Shown: piece after piece, positions 45,210 to 55,444 of the stretch
How the letters are laid out: the number at the start of each line of letters is the position of its first letter
How positions within the stretch are numbered: the stretch's first letter is position 1
NCBI GenBank assembly: GCA_022841545.1
Contig: JALHRF010000001.1
Coordinates: 1 to 64,000, forward strand
Origin: Bauldia sp.
GTDB lineage: Bacteria > Pseudomonadota > Alphaproteobacteria > Rhizobiales > Kaistiaceae
Direction: 5' to 3'
DNA: 64,000 nt
Notes under the pieces: generated by a model
Told to the model about the DNA's origin: nothing
Database searches by the model: none
The model's input: the letters and a program-made list of their open reading frames with translations, nothing else
Program-made: the position numbers and the translations under genes

Positions 45210-45516
45210 TCACATCCCGTTGGCCGAGTCGAGTCGAAATTGCGCCCTCACGCAATCACTGTCCCCAGGGTTCTTCGGCACCTGCTGGGAAGACGGCGGT
45301 GTCGCGCCGCTACCTGATCAATATGTTCAATGGCCTCCGTCCCGACCTGATGTCGCCGGCCGAGCGACTCGCCGAAATCGCAGAGATCCTGGCCGCGGGC
45401 CTGGTTCGGCTCCGGGCGCGACAGTCCACCTCTTTATTGCCGTCGCCCGGAGAAAGTTCGCTCGACTGTGCCGGCGACCAGAGCGGTCATGCCAACTCCA
45501 AAACGGAGAAAGGCCT

Positions 45517-45959
<443 letters not shown>

Positions 45960-45963
<4 letters not shown>

Positions 45964-47276
45964 AGAAGCCGATCCTCCGCAAGCTCCGCTGCGCCATCTA
46001 CACCCGGAAGTCGAGCGAGGAAGGCCTCGACATGGAGTTCAACAGTCTCGACGCCCAGCGCGAGGCTTGCGAAGCGTTCATCGCCAGCCAGAAGTCGGAA
46101 GGCTGGGTCGAACTAGCCGACCGCTATGATGATGGCGGCTTCTCCGGCGGCACCCTGGAGCGTCCCGCGTTGAGGCGCCTGCTCGCCGATATAGAGGACC
46201 ACCGCGTCGACGTGGTGGTCGTCTACAAGATCGACCGGCTCAGCCGTTCGCTGATGGATTTCGCTAAGCTGGTCGACGTGTTCGATCGCGGTGGCGTCAC
46301 CTTCGTCAGCGTCACCCAGTCGTTCAACACCACGACGTCGATGGGCCGACTAACGCTCAACATCCTCCTGTCCTTCGCCCAGTTCGAGCGCGAGGTGATC
46401 GGCGAGCGCATCCGCGACAAGTTTGCCGCCTCCCGGAAGAAGGGCATTTGGATGGGCGGCTTCGTGCCGCTCGGCTACGGGGTCGAGAACCGCAAGCTAG
46501 TGATCGAGGAGACCGAGGCGGCCATGGTGCGCATGATCTTCGAGCGCTTCGTCGAGGTGGGTTCGGCGACGGCGCTGGCTCGGGCGCTCGCCGCCGAGGG
46601 TGTGCGGACGCGGCGCGGACGGCTCGTCGACAAGGGCTTCCTCTACAAGCTCCTCAACAACCGGGTCTATATCGGCGAGGCCGTCCACAAGGGCACGGCC
46701 TATCCCGGCGAGCACCAGCCCATCATCAGCCGCGCGCTCTGGGACAAGGTTCATTCGATCCTGCGCGAGAGTCCCCGGAGTCGTGCCGCCAACACGCGCG
46801 CCCAGACGCCCGCGCTTCTGAAGGGCCTCATCTTCGGGCCCACCGGCTGCGCGATGACGCCGACTCACACCCGGCGCGGCGACAAGCTCTATCGGTACTA
46901 TGTCAGCCAGGACGTGCTGAAGCGCGGACGCGATGCCTGCCCTGTCGGCCGCGTTCCGGCAGCCGAGATCGAGACCGCCGTGGTCAACCAGCTGCGTGGT
47001 CTCCTGCGCGCGCCGGAGATCGTTGTCGGAACATGGCGCACGGCACGGCGCGACGTTGACGGTCTGACCGAGGGGGAGGTCCGGGAAGCTCTGGAGGGGC
47101 TCGATCCGCTTTGGGATGAATTGTTCCCCGCCGAGCAGGCCCGTATTGTCCAGCTGCTCATCGAGCGGGTCGACGTCGGAATCGAAGGCGTCGACATTCG
47201 CCTTCGCGTCGATGGGCTGGCGCACCTTGCCCGAGATCTTGGTGGCATTGCCGATGCCTCGCGAAGGGCAGCATGA
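45960..47276 (+). CDS. Large serine recombinase
   Basis: RCAIYTRKSSEEGLDMEFNSLDAQREACEAFI; VVVYKIDRLSRSLMDF; ATGA overlap with DUF2924 gene. Confidence 0.93.
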
Positions 47277-47677
47277 AGCCCCGCGACGCCACCACCGACG
47301 ACGGACGGACGCTGACCGTCCGCGTGTCCCTGACCCTCCGGAAGCGCGGCGGGCGGAAGCAGGTCGTGTTGCCAGACGGCGCGAGCTGGGGTGCGCCCCG
47401 TCCGCGGATCGACAATACCATGGTCAAGGCGATCGCCCGAGCTCATCGGTGGAGGCGGCTCCTGGAGAGCGGCCAGTTCACCTCGATGCGCGATTTAGCC
47501 AAAGCGGAGAAGATCAACGACTCCTACTTGGCCCGCGTTCTACGCCTGACCCTCCTCGCGCCGGATATCGTGGAGGCGATTCTTGATGGGCGCCAGCCGG
47601 CGAAGCTGCAGGTCGATGTACTGTTGAAGCCTTTACCTCTTGGCTGGGATGTCCAGCGGGCCATGCTGGCCTCGTGA
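47273..47677 (+). CDS. Small conserved HTH-like companion of the recombinase
   Basis: MVKAIARAHRWRRLLESGQFTSMRDLAKAEKINDSYLARVLRLTLLAPDIVEAILDG; ATGA overlap with recombinase. Confidence 0.75.
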   Translation: MKPRDATTDDGRTLTVRVSLTLRKRGGRKQVVLPDGASWGAPRPRIDNTMVKAIARAHRWRRLLESGQFTSMRDLAKAEKINDSYLARVLRLTLLAPDIVEAILDGRQPAKLQVDVLLKPLPLGWDVQRAMLAS

Positions 47678-47779
47678 CCTCCACTCCCAGCGACCGGCAT
47701 CGCCGATTGAGGCCCATCTATTTCGGGGACGGCCTTCCGAGCAGTCCTCAAACGAAAAAAAGCACTTGGGCTCCGGCGG

Positions 47780-48220
47780 AACGGAGGAACTGCTCCGCGC
47801 CCTCACGGCGCCGAGCCACGACGTTGTCCTGATCAACCAGCCACCCCGCGCGCGATGCGCTCATACAATACGTCTCGCACCGCCTGGCCGAGAGGGCCGT
47901 CGGCCTCATCGGCACACTGGCACGACTGCTCAAGCGGACGAGCATCCGGACCGGGTTCGACGCCCTCGTCGACCGCCTCGGGGTGCGCCCCCGAATCGTC
48001 GCTGAGGTCGACGACATGGCGATGATGCGTCTCCTGGCGCGCGAGGACATCGGCCTCGCCGTGTTGCGGCCGATCGTTGTGAAGGACGAGATCGCCGCCG
48101 GCGTGCTCGTCGAGGGCGATGCCCTCGCTGGCACTACCGAGGCCTTCTACGCCGTAAACCATCGACTGGCGCTTTCCCAATCCCCTCCTGCGGACCCTCA
48201 TGCGCGAACGACGACCGTGA
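47780..48220 (+). pseudogene. Degraded LysR-family regulator (NhaR-like effector domain), N-terminus missing, three reading frames
   Basis: LLRALTAPSHDVVLINQP / LIGTLARLL..IRTGFDALVDRLGVRPRIVAEVDDMAMMRLLAREDIGLAVLRPIVVKDEIAAGVLVEG / WRFPNPLLRTLMRERRP*. Confidence 0.7.
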
Positions 48221-48344
48221 AGGGTGCATCACGCCAGCGCGTCTGGTGCGCCTGACGGTTTAGGTGAATCGGCAGGGTCGGCCTTGAGTGCGTAGCCTGT
48301 CCCCACCATCTGATCTGTTCCACCATGGAGGCAAGAAGCCCGAG

Positions 48345-49256
48345 ATGCCGATAGACCTGGTTGCGTCACGCTCGACGAACGTTCGCGTTCGCGACCGTGT
48401 CGGCCTCGACCTGCCATTTTCGCGCGGAATCATGGCCAGCGCCATTCTCGCAACGGGACTGCCCACCGACGACGCCTACCGGATCGCCAGCGATATCCAG
48501 CGACAGCTCGACAGTTCGGGCGTGACCGAGATCGGCGCCGACGAAATCGCCACGCTCGCTGCCGAGACGATCGACCGGATTGCCGGTCCCTCCTTCGGGC
48601 ATCGGTACCGTGCGTGGCGGGAGGCGAAGCGCATCGGCCGGCCGCTCGTGGTCGTTCTGTCGGGGGCGCCGGGGGTCGGAAAGTCGACGGTCGCGACCCG
48701 GCTCGCGGTTCGGCTTGGCATCTCGCGTATCGTGACCACCGATGCCATCCGGGAGGTGCTCCGGACGGTGATCCCGGCATCGGTCCTGCCTGAACTCCAC
48801 GCCTCGACATATGAACTCGACGTCCCACCGTCCTATGCCGGTTTCGAGCGCCAGGCGAGCGTGGTCGCGGCGGCGACGCGCGCGGTGGCGGCGCGGCTCG
48901 CCACCGAGCGACGAAGCGTCCTCCTCGAGGGCGTGCATCTCCTGCCCGGCTACATCACGCGGACCCTCGCCGGACATTCCGCCAATCCCGTCGTCGTCGA
49001 GCGCCTGCTGGTGCTCGACGACGCGGGCGTTCATCGCGCGCAACTGAAGTACCGGGCCGGCAACGAGCCGGGCCGGGGCGGCGACCGGACGCTCGATCAC
49101 CTCGCCACCATCCGCCACATCCAGGAGCACCTGGTCGGCCACGCCACCAGAAGGGCGGTTCCCGTCTTCGACCTGGCGCACCCGGCCGAACTCACCCACC
49201 AGGTCGTCGACGCGGTCGTTGCCGAACTGGTGGAGATGCCGGCCGAGCCGGCCTGA
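48345..49256 (+). CDS. 2-phosphoglycerate kinase-like P-loop kinase
   Basis: VVVLSGAPGVGKSTVATRLAVRLGISRIVTTDAIREVLR. Confidence 0.75.
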   Translation: MPIDLVASRSTNVRVRDRVGLDLPFSRGIMASAILATGLPTDDAYRIASDIQRQLDSSGVTEIGADEIATLAAETIDRIAGPSFGHRYRAWREAKRIGRPLVVVLSGAPGVGKSTVATRLAVRLGISRIVTTDAIREVLRTVIPASVLPELHASTYELDVPPSYAGFERQASVVAAATRAVAARLATERRSVLLEGVHLLPGYITRTLAGHSANPVVVERLLVLDDAGVHRAQLKYRAGNEPGRGGDRTLDHLATIRHIQEHLVGHATRRAVPVFDLAHPAELTHQVVDAVVAELVEMPAEPA

Positions 49257-49319
49257 GTACCCCGCGCCAGGCCGGTCGGAGGGCGGCACGCGCTCCGCGG
49301 GCAGACCGCACCCGCCGCT

Positions 49320-50246
49320 TCAGAGGCCGCTCTCCTCGCCGATCCCCAACTGCTGCGCGGCGATGACGGCCGTCTCGGCAAGCGTGCGGTAGTGCCGCTC
49401 GCGACCGCTCTTGTCGCGCCAGGAGAAGCCGACCTCACGGCGCTCGTTCCAGTCCTCGATGCGGAGCAGCTTGACGTTGTCGGTCTCGCGGAACTCGGCT
49501 CGCGCATAGAGCTCGGGGAACAGCGACAGGCCCATCCCGATCGATACCATCTGGCGGATCGCATCAAGGCTCGTGCCTTCGAAGTCCTCCACGATCCGGG
49601 CGCCCGAAAGCTCCGCTAGGTGGCGCACGTTCTCGAGCAGCCTGTGGCCCCGGCCGAGGGTCAGGAGCCGCTCGCCCTTGAGCATCGCGGCCTTGACCGA
49701 AGCACGGCGTGCGAGCGGATGATCCGCCGGTACCCCGAGGTAGATGGCCTCCACCCCGATCCGCCGGAAGGTCAGGCCGGGGCGTTCGGGAGCGGGGCCG
49801 AGGCTGCAGTCGAGCGCCCCTTCCGCCACGCTCGCCTCGAGGGCCGCGGGACTGTCCTCGCGGATGTACAGCTGAAGATCCGGGTAGCGCTCGTGCAGCC
49901 CGGGTAGCAGGTGCGGCAGGAAGTACGGCCCGAAGGTCGGTGGGGTTCCGAGACGCATGGTGCCGCCAAGGGCGGCGGTCTGCCGCGCGAGTTCGTTCAG
50001 CGTCTCGTCGACGGTCGCCAGGACCAGTCTCGCCGTCCTTGCCAGCATCTCCCCCGCGGGCGTCGTCACCACGGCCGCGGAGGTGCGCTCGAAGAGCGGC
50101 ACGCCGACGCTCTGCTCGATCTGCGCGACCTGGACCGAGAGCGTCGGCTGCGAGACGCCGCATCGATCGGCCGCCCGGCCGAAATGCTGCAGGTCGTGCA
50201 CGGCCAGCACGTATTCCAGTTGGCGGAGGGAAGGGCGGTAGGGCAT
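49320..50246 (-). CDS. OxyR-like LysR transcriptional regulator
   Basis: MPYRPSLRQLEYVLAVHDLQHFGRAADRCGVSQPTLSVQVAQIEQSVGVPLFERT; OxyR-like C-terminal half. Confidence 0.85.
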   Translation of the reverse strand: MPYRPSLRQLEYVLAVHDLQHFGRAADRCGVSQPTLSVQVAQIEQSVGVPLFERTSAAVVTTPAGEMLARTARLVLATVDETLNELARQTAALGGTMRLGTPPTFGPYFLPHLLPGLHERYPDLQLYIREDSPAALEASVAEGALDCSLGPAPERPGLTFRRIGVEAIYLGVPADHPLARRASVKAAMLKGERLLTLGRGHRLLENVRHLAELSGARIVEDFEGTSLDAIRQMVSIGMGLSLFPELYARAEFRETDNVKLLRIEDWNERREVGFSWRDKSGRERHYRTLAETAVIAAQQLGIGEESGL

Positions 50247-50251
50247 GCAAC

Positions 50252-50266
50252 ATAGTCTCTAGCTAT
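50252..50266. promoter_or_regulatory. Candidate OxyR half-operator ATAG-N7-CTAT
   Basis: CATAGTCTCTAGCTATG dyad in the OxyR-like leader/intergenic region. Confidence 0.45.
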
Positions 50267-50347
50267 GGAAGCGATTTTAACAATCAATTGGCACTATCGG
50301 ATCAATCCCCCCAGTTTCTCCCTGTCTGGACTACGCAGGAGATACCG

Positions 50348-50575
50348 ATGGAGCAGCTTCCGAAGCCGTCGAAGGGGCCGCGGGATGCCATGGAGGCCCG
50401 GGTCGCGAAGGAACATGCGCGTCATCGCCTCCGGTTCCACGAGCGGATCGATTTCCTAGAACGGCGCGATCGCGACGGGCAGGGGACGATCGTGCCTGTC
50501 ATCCGCCGCCGCTCCCCTTCGGTCGTGCAACGGGGAAGGGCCGAAGATATGCCTGTGCATCTGACAGAAGCTTGA
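50348..50575 (+). CDS. Small hypothetical protein
   Basis: MEQLPKPSKGPRDAMEARVAKEHARHRLRFHERIDFLERRDRDGQ. Confidence 0.55.
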   Translation: MEQLPKPSKGPRDAMEARVAKEHARHRLRFHERIDFLERRDRDGQGTIVPVIRRRSPSVVQRGRAEDMPVHLTEA

Positions 50576-50617
50576 AAGGTCGAGACGCTTCGTTCCCTGA
50601 CGCGTTGGATCCCACCC

Positions 50618-50702
50618 AGGAGGAAGACCGATGATCCGTACCGCAATAATCGCCACGACCCGTTTGGCCGGGCTCGTCGGACCGGCCTTTGCAACGATAA
50701 GG
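50618..50702 (+). repeat. Partial copy of the 5' end of the SH3 gene (RBS plus signal peptide)
   Basis: Near-identical to 51694-51778; encodes MIRTAIIATTRLAGLVGPAFA then diverges. Confidence 0.8.
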
Positions 50703-50709
50703 AACGACG

Positions 50710-51465
50710 ATGTTCGACCCCAAGCAGCTTCTTGACCAGTTCCTGGGCGACCAGGCCAACGGTAACCCCTCCCGTAGCGACCAGCCGGCGAACATCCCTT
50801 GGGACAACCGGCGTTCTGGTGGCAGCATCATGAACCGGGTGGGCAGCTTCACCCGCGAGAACCCGATGCTTACCGGCGGCGTCGCCGGCGGCTTGGCCGG
50901 GCTGCTGCTCGGCCGCGGCTTCGGGGGCGACCTGCTCAAGTATGGCGGCATGACCGTGATCGGCGGCCTGGCCTACAAGGCATATCGCGACTACCAGGAA
51001 TCGCAGCAGCACGGCGGCCAGTCGCCGGCGACTACCTACGGCCCGGCGGACTTTGCGCCGCCGCCGGCCGATTCGCCCTTCGCGCCAGCCAATGCCCCGC
51101 AGGGGCAGATGCAGTTTGCCGAGGTCCTGATCGTGGCGATGATTGCCGCTGCGAAGGCCGACGGCCACATCGATGCGGAGGAACGCGGCCGCATCTACCA
51201 GCGACTCGAGGAGGGCGGACTGCCGCAGGAAGAAATCGCCTTCCTGCACCGCGAACTCACTGAGCCTGTGGACATGGAGCGGATCGTCGCTGGAGCGAGA
51301 AACAAGGAGGAAGCGGTCGAGATCTACGCCGCCTCGCTGATGGCCATTCGGGCCGACACGCCGCAGGAGCGGGATTACCTCGCGGCGCTTGCACGCCGGC
51401 TCACGCTCGAGCCGGGTCTCGTCCAGTCGATCGAGAACACGGTCGAAGCGGTGGCGGTCCGTTGA
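50710..51465 (+). CDS. DUF533 / TerB-like protein
   Basis: GGVAGGLAGLLLGRGFGGDLLKYGGMTVIGGLAYKAYRDYQ; VAMIAAAKADGHIDAEERGRIYQRL. Confidence 0.85.
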   Translation: MFDPKQLLDQFLGDQANGNPSRSDQPANIPWDNRRSGGSIMNRVGSFTRENPMLTGGVAGGLAGLLLGRGFGGDLLKYGGMTVIGGLAYKAYRDYQESQQHGGQSPATTYGPADFAPPPADSPFAPANAPQGQMQFAEVLIVAMIAAAKADGHIDAEERGRIYQRLEEGGLPQEEIAFLHRELTEPVDMERIVAGARNKEEAVEIYAASLMAIRADTPQERDYLAALARRLTLEPGLVQSIENTVEAVAVR

Positions 51466-51706
51466 CAACCGGCGAATCCGCATTGTCGGGCTCGAGATCG
51501 CGCGCCGTACGGCGTGGGTTGCAAATGATTCGGGCTGGCGAAGAGGGGTGGTAGGCGTCCGCCATAGAGAGGGACTACTGAGAAGTTCCTAGTAATCAAT
51601 TCAACCTATCGATAGGGCGTCAAAATCTCTCCGCTTGCTTGAGTGCGGGGCGCCCGGAGTGCCGTCCAATTCCACGCCGAGCGTGGCATACCAAGGAGGA
51701 AGACCG

Positions 51707-51961
51707 ATGATCCGTACAGCAATGATCGCCACGACCCTTTTGGCCGGGCTCGCCGTACCGGCCTTCGCGAACACCAAGGCTACGACCGACGGTCTGTTCG
51801 TCAACATCCGGTCGGGACCGGGCGTGAACCACCCGGCGACCTGCCTGGCTTGGCCGAATGTGACCTTCAACGTGACCAAGTGCGAAGGCAACTGGTGTCA
51901 CGTCGAGTATCTGCGCTCGTCCGGCTGGATGGCCGCGAAGCACATCGTGCTTCAGGACTGA
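51707..51961 (+). CDS. Secreted bacterial SH3-domain protein
   Basis: Signal peptide; ATTDGLFVNIRSGPGVNHPATCLAWPNVTFNVTKCEGNWCHVEYLRSSGWMAAKHI. Confidence 0.8.
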   Translation: MIRTAMIATTLLAGLAVPAFANTKATTDGLFVNIRSGPGVNHPATCLAWPNVTFNVTKCEGNWCHVEYLRSSGWMAAKHIVLQD

Positions 51962-52078
51962 CGCTGCGATGAGGCTGGCGGCGTCGCGAAGCAGGGCGCC
52001 GCCGCCTGGCTGTCGACCCTACGCCGTCGTGGCGATGGCCGGTTCATGGTCCTCCCGCGCAGGATGGAGTTGCTACCG

Positions 52079-52429
52079 ATGCAGATTGAGAAGCCCGGCG
52101 ACGCCGTCGCGTCGCGCGAATTCCATGGCGGCTCCGCGCAGGCCGACTGGTGCCTCGAGTCGGATACGATGTACAACGTCATCGCTCGCCGCAATGCGCT
52201 GATGGGGTTGTGGGCCGGGCGAAAGATGGGGCTGGAGGGACCCGCCATGTCCCACTATGCCGGGATCGTCCATTTCTCGGACTACCAGGTCGCCGGCGAT
52301 GCCGATGTCGTCCGCAGGGTCTGCAGCGACCTCGCCGCGCACGGCCTCGATATCCGGGAGGCAGACGTCCGGCAGAAGCTGTCGGAGTTCCACAGGGAAG
52401 CCCTCCGCCAGTCGATCGCGACCGACTGA
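52079..52429 (+). CDS. DUF1476 (ATPase zeta inhibitor)-like protein
   Basis: RRNALMGLWAGRKMGLEGPAMSHYAGIVHFSDYQVAGDADVVRRVCSDL. Confidence 0.65.
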   Translation: MQIEKPGDAVASREFHGGSAQADWCLESDTMYNVIARRNALMGLWAGRKMGLEGPAMSHYAGIVHFSDYQVAGDADVVRRVCSDLAAHGLDIREADVRQKLSEFHREALRQSIATD

Positions 52430-52469
52430 CCGGGCGTTGCACGGCATACCCGTACCGAGAGAAAGAAGT

Positions 52470-53318
52470 ATGGCTTTCAAGGACCTCATGCTCCAGGCGA
52501 GCAGCTACCCCGAGCCGACGCCGGCTGCGGCGATCAGGCAGGGCATCGACCTCGCAGCAGCCCTCGGGGCCCACGTCTCCGCCCTGTCGTTCGGGATCGA
52601 ACTTCCGAGGCCCGGCAACGCGCTCGCCAATGCGCTCCTCGGCCTACCCGGAATGGTCGCGGCGGAGGAGGAGAAGAGCGTGGAGCGCGCGCGCGATCTG
52701 ATGAGCCTGTTCGAGAGGCTGGCGACCGAGCGCGGCGTTCAGCATGCACAGGTCATCGAGACGTCGACGACATCGGAACTGCCGGCCGCAGTGACCGAAC
52801 ACGCACGGACATACGATGTCGCGATGATCCCCGTGGGCGAAGTGCCGGGCCTTCAGCAGTACGTCGCCGAGAGCGTGATCTTCGGGTCCGGTCGCCCGGT
52901 GATCGTCCTGCCCGCGGCGCCGAAGCGCGACGCCGCGCTGTCCCTCGATGTCGTCGGCGTGGCCTGGGATTTCAGCCGGCCCGCTGCCCGGGCCGTCGCG
53001 GATGCGCTCCCGATCCTGAAGCTTGCCAGGACCGTCCGGGTCGTGACGATCACGGAGGAGAAGACGATCGACACCCGGCGCACGGCCGCTGACCTCGCAA
53101 GGCACCTCGCGCGCCACGGCATCGAGATCGTCGTGGACGAGGAGCCGGCGCGCGGCCGCCCGATCGGCCAGGCCGTCAAGGAATATGCATCGGCGCGCGA
53201 CCTCGGGCTCCTGGTGATGGGCGCATACGGGCACTCGCGGCTCCGGGACTTCGTCCTGGGCGGGGCAACCAAGAGCATCGTCGCCAACCCGCCGCTGCCG
53301 GTGCTGCTCGCACACTGA
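52470..53318 (+). CDS. Universal stress protein, two-domain
   Basis: ESVIFGSGRPVIVLP; LLVMGAYGHSRLRDFVLGGATKSIVANPPLPVLLAH. Confidence 0.88.
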   Translation: MAFKDLMLQASSYPEPTPAAAIRQGIDLAAALGAHVSALSFGIELPRPGNALANALLGLPGMVAAEEEKSVERARDLMSLFERLATERGVQHAQVIETSTTSELPAAVTEHARTYDVAMIPVGEVPGLQQYVAESVIFGSGRPVIVLPAAPKRDAALSLDVVGVAWDFSRPAARAVADALPILKLARTVRVVTITEEKTIDTRRTAADLARHLARHGIEIVVDEEPARGRPIGQAVKEYASARDLGLLVMGAYGHSRLRDFVLGGATKSIVANPPLPVLLAH

Positions 53319-53486
53319 CGCCGGGAGCGCGACCCGCGTGCGCGAGAACCGCTTCGCCGAGGAGCGCGGGTGATCCGCGGAACCGGGATCGGTCTCTTCG
53401 CGGCGCTCGCCTGCCGCAACACCGCATCGACGCACTGAAGACCGCAAGAACAGTCCTCCGGGCGCCCGGAACGAGCAAGGATTTCC

Positions 53487-54476
53487 ATGGAACTGCTAGC
53501 AGACTTCCTGACCAGTGACTTCCTCGGCAAGGCGGTCTGGCTTTGGCTCGCCTTCCTCGTTGTCGTCGGCGCCCTGCTCGCCTTCGACCTCGGCGTCCTC
53601 CACAAGAGCGACAAGGAACTCGGCATCGCCGAAAGCCTGACCCTCTCGGCGTTCTATATCGCGGTCGCGATCCTGTTCGGCGTCTGGCTGTGGTGGTCGA
53701 TGGGCCCGACCGCAGGCATCGAGTATTTCACCGGCTATGCGCTCGAGAAGGCCCTGTCGATCGACAACGTCTTCGTCATCTCCCTGATCTTCGGCTACTT
53801 CGCGATACCCGCCAAATACCAGTATCGGGCCCTGTTGTGGGGCATCATCGCCGTCCTGGTGCTGCGCGGCATCATGATCGGGGTGGGTGCGGCGCTGGTG
53901 CAGCAGTACGAGTGGGTACTCTATATTTTCGGCGTCTTTCTCATCGGTACCGGGATCAAGATCCTGGTGATCGGCGAGAGCGAGAGCGACGTGTCGAAAA
54001 ACCCGATCGTGCGCTTCCTCTCCAGGCGCATGAACGTCTCGACCGAGCTGCACGGGTCGCACTTCTTCGTGCGCAAGGTCGATCCCGCGACCGGCAAGCT
54101 GGTGCGGTTCGCCACGCCGCTGTTCCTGGCGCTGGTGATGATCAACATCGCCGACCTCGTCTTCGCGGTCGACTCGGTGCCGGCGATCTTCGCGATCACC
54201 ACGGACACCTACATCGTCTATACCGCGAACATCATGGCGATCCTCGGGCTCCGCGCCCTCTATTTCGCGCTGGCCGCCATGGTGCATCGCTTCGAGTATC
54301 TGAAGTACGCGCTGGCGATCGTTCTCGTGTTCATCGGGGCGAAGATCTTCTGGAACCAGATCGTCGGCAAGCTCGACCCGGCCATCTCGCTCGGCGTGAC
54401 GCTTTCGATCATCGCGCTGGGGGTGCTGTTCTCGCTCTGGAAGACCCGCACCGCCTCCCGGCACGGTGCGAGCTGA
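53487..54476 (+). CDS. TerC family integral membrane protein
   Basis: YFTGYALEKALSIDNVFVISLIFGYFAIPAKYQYRALLWGIIAVLVLRGIMI; IADLVFAVDSVPAIFAITTD. Confidence 0.93.
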   Translation: MELLADFLTSDFLGKAVWLWLAFLVVVGALLAFDLGVLHKSDKELGIAESLTLSAFYIAVAILFGVWLWWSMGPTAGIEYFTGYALEKALSIDNVFVISLIFGYFAIPAKYQYRALLWGIIAVLVLRGIMIGVGAALVQQYEWVLYIFGVFLIGTGIKILVIGESESDVSKNPIVRFLSRRMNVSTELHGSHFFVRKVDPATGKLVRFATPLFLALVMINIADLVFAVDSVPAIFAITTDTYIVYTANIMAILGLRALYFALAAMVHRFEYLKYALAIVLVFIGAKIFWNQIVGKLDPAISLGVTLSIIALGVLFSLWKTRTASRHGAS

Positions 54477-54568
54477 CGATCCAGATCGACGGGGTCCATG
54501 GCCGTGAATCGCATCCCGCGCCGTGGCGACGGGCCGCCCCGGCCGGCGGCCCGCCGCTCTCACGCCCA

Positions 54569-55444
54569 ATGCGGCCTGGGCCGGAAGGCATCGTGACCGG
54601 CTGGCTTCGCTCGATCGTCCTCGATCCGCGCACGGAGCGCGCGGTCATCGTCTTGATCATCCTCAACGCGATCACCCTCGGGCTCGAGACGAGCGAGACC
54701 GTGATGACCTCCTACGGGGCGCTCCTGCTGGCGATCGACCGGGTCATTCTCGTGATCTTCGTCGTCGAGATCGCAGCAAGGATCGTCGTCTTCCGGCAGG
54801 CCTTCTTCCGTGATCCGTGGAACATCTTCGACTTCCTCGTCGTCGGGATCGCCCTGGTGCCGGCGACCGGGCCGTTCTCGGTGTTGCGCTCGCTCAGGGT
54901 CCTGCGGGTGCTCCGCCTGATCACCCGCGTGCCTTCACTGCGGCGCGTGGTCGGGGGCCTGCTGACCGCGCTGCCGGGCATGGGCGCCGTTGGCGCGCTC
55001 CTGTGCCTGCTGTTCTACGTGTTCTCCGTCATGGCGACCAAGCTCTTCGGGCAGCAGTTTCCGGACTGGTTCGGCACGATCGGCGCCTCCGCCTATTCCC
55101 TGTTCCAGATCATGACCCTGGAAAGCTGGTCGATGGGCATCGTTCGCCCGGTCATGGATTCGTTTCCCTTTGCTTGGGCGTTCTTCGTGCCCTTCATCGT
55201 CGTCACCACCTTCGCCGTCCTGAACCTGTTCATCGGCATCGTCGTCAACGCGATGCAGGCAGAACAGGAGAAGGTGGCGACCGAGGGCAGCACCGCGGAG
55301 CGCGACATGATCCGCGAAGAGACGGCGCCACTGGTCGAGGAGATTAAGACGCTTCGCATTGAGATCGCCAAGCTGCAGCAGTCGATCGAACTCAATCACT
55401 CAGACGCGGTTTCCGGCTCGCAGCGGATGAATGTCGGTCTCTAG
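54569..55444 (+). CDS. Voltage-gated sodium-channel-like ion transporter (NavAb/NaChBac type)
   Basis: S4 RSLRVLRVLRLITRVPSLRRVV; filter FQIMTLESWSMGIVRPVM; C-terminal coiled coil. Confidence 0.88.
   Translation: MRPGPEGIVTGWLRSIVLDPRTERAVIVLIILNAITLGLETSETVMTSYGALLLAIDRVILVIFVVEIAARIVVFRQAFFRDPWNIFDFLVVGIALVPATGPFSVLRSLRVLRVLRLITRVPSLRRVVGGLLTALPGMGAVGALLCLLFYVFSVMATKLFGQQFPDWFGTIGASAYSLFQIMTLESWSMGIVRPVMDSFPFAWAFFVPFIVVTTFAVLNLFIGIVVNAMQAEQEKVATEGSTAERDMIREETAPLVEEIKTLRIEIAKLQQSIELNHSDAVSGSQRMNVGL

Noticed and set aside
47833-48201. 122 aa minus ORF over the LysR remnant
   Set aside because: Shadow ORF; plus-strand fragments match a LysR effector domain.
53543-54568. N-terminal extension of the 633 aa ORF ending at 55444
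   Set aside because: The first half is an out-of-frame reading of TerC; only the segment from ATG 54569 is channel-like.
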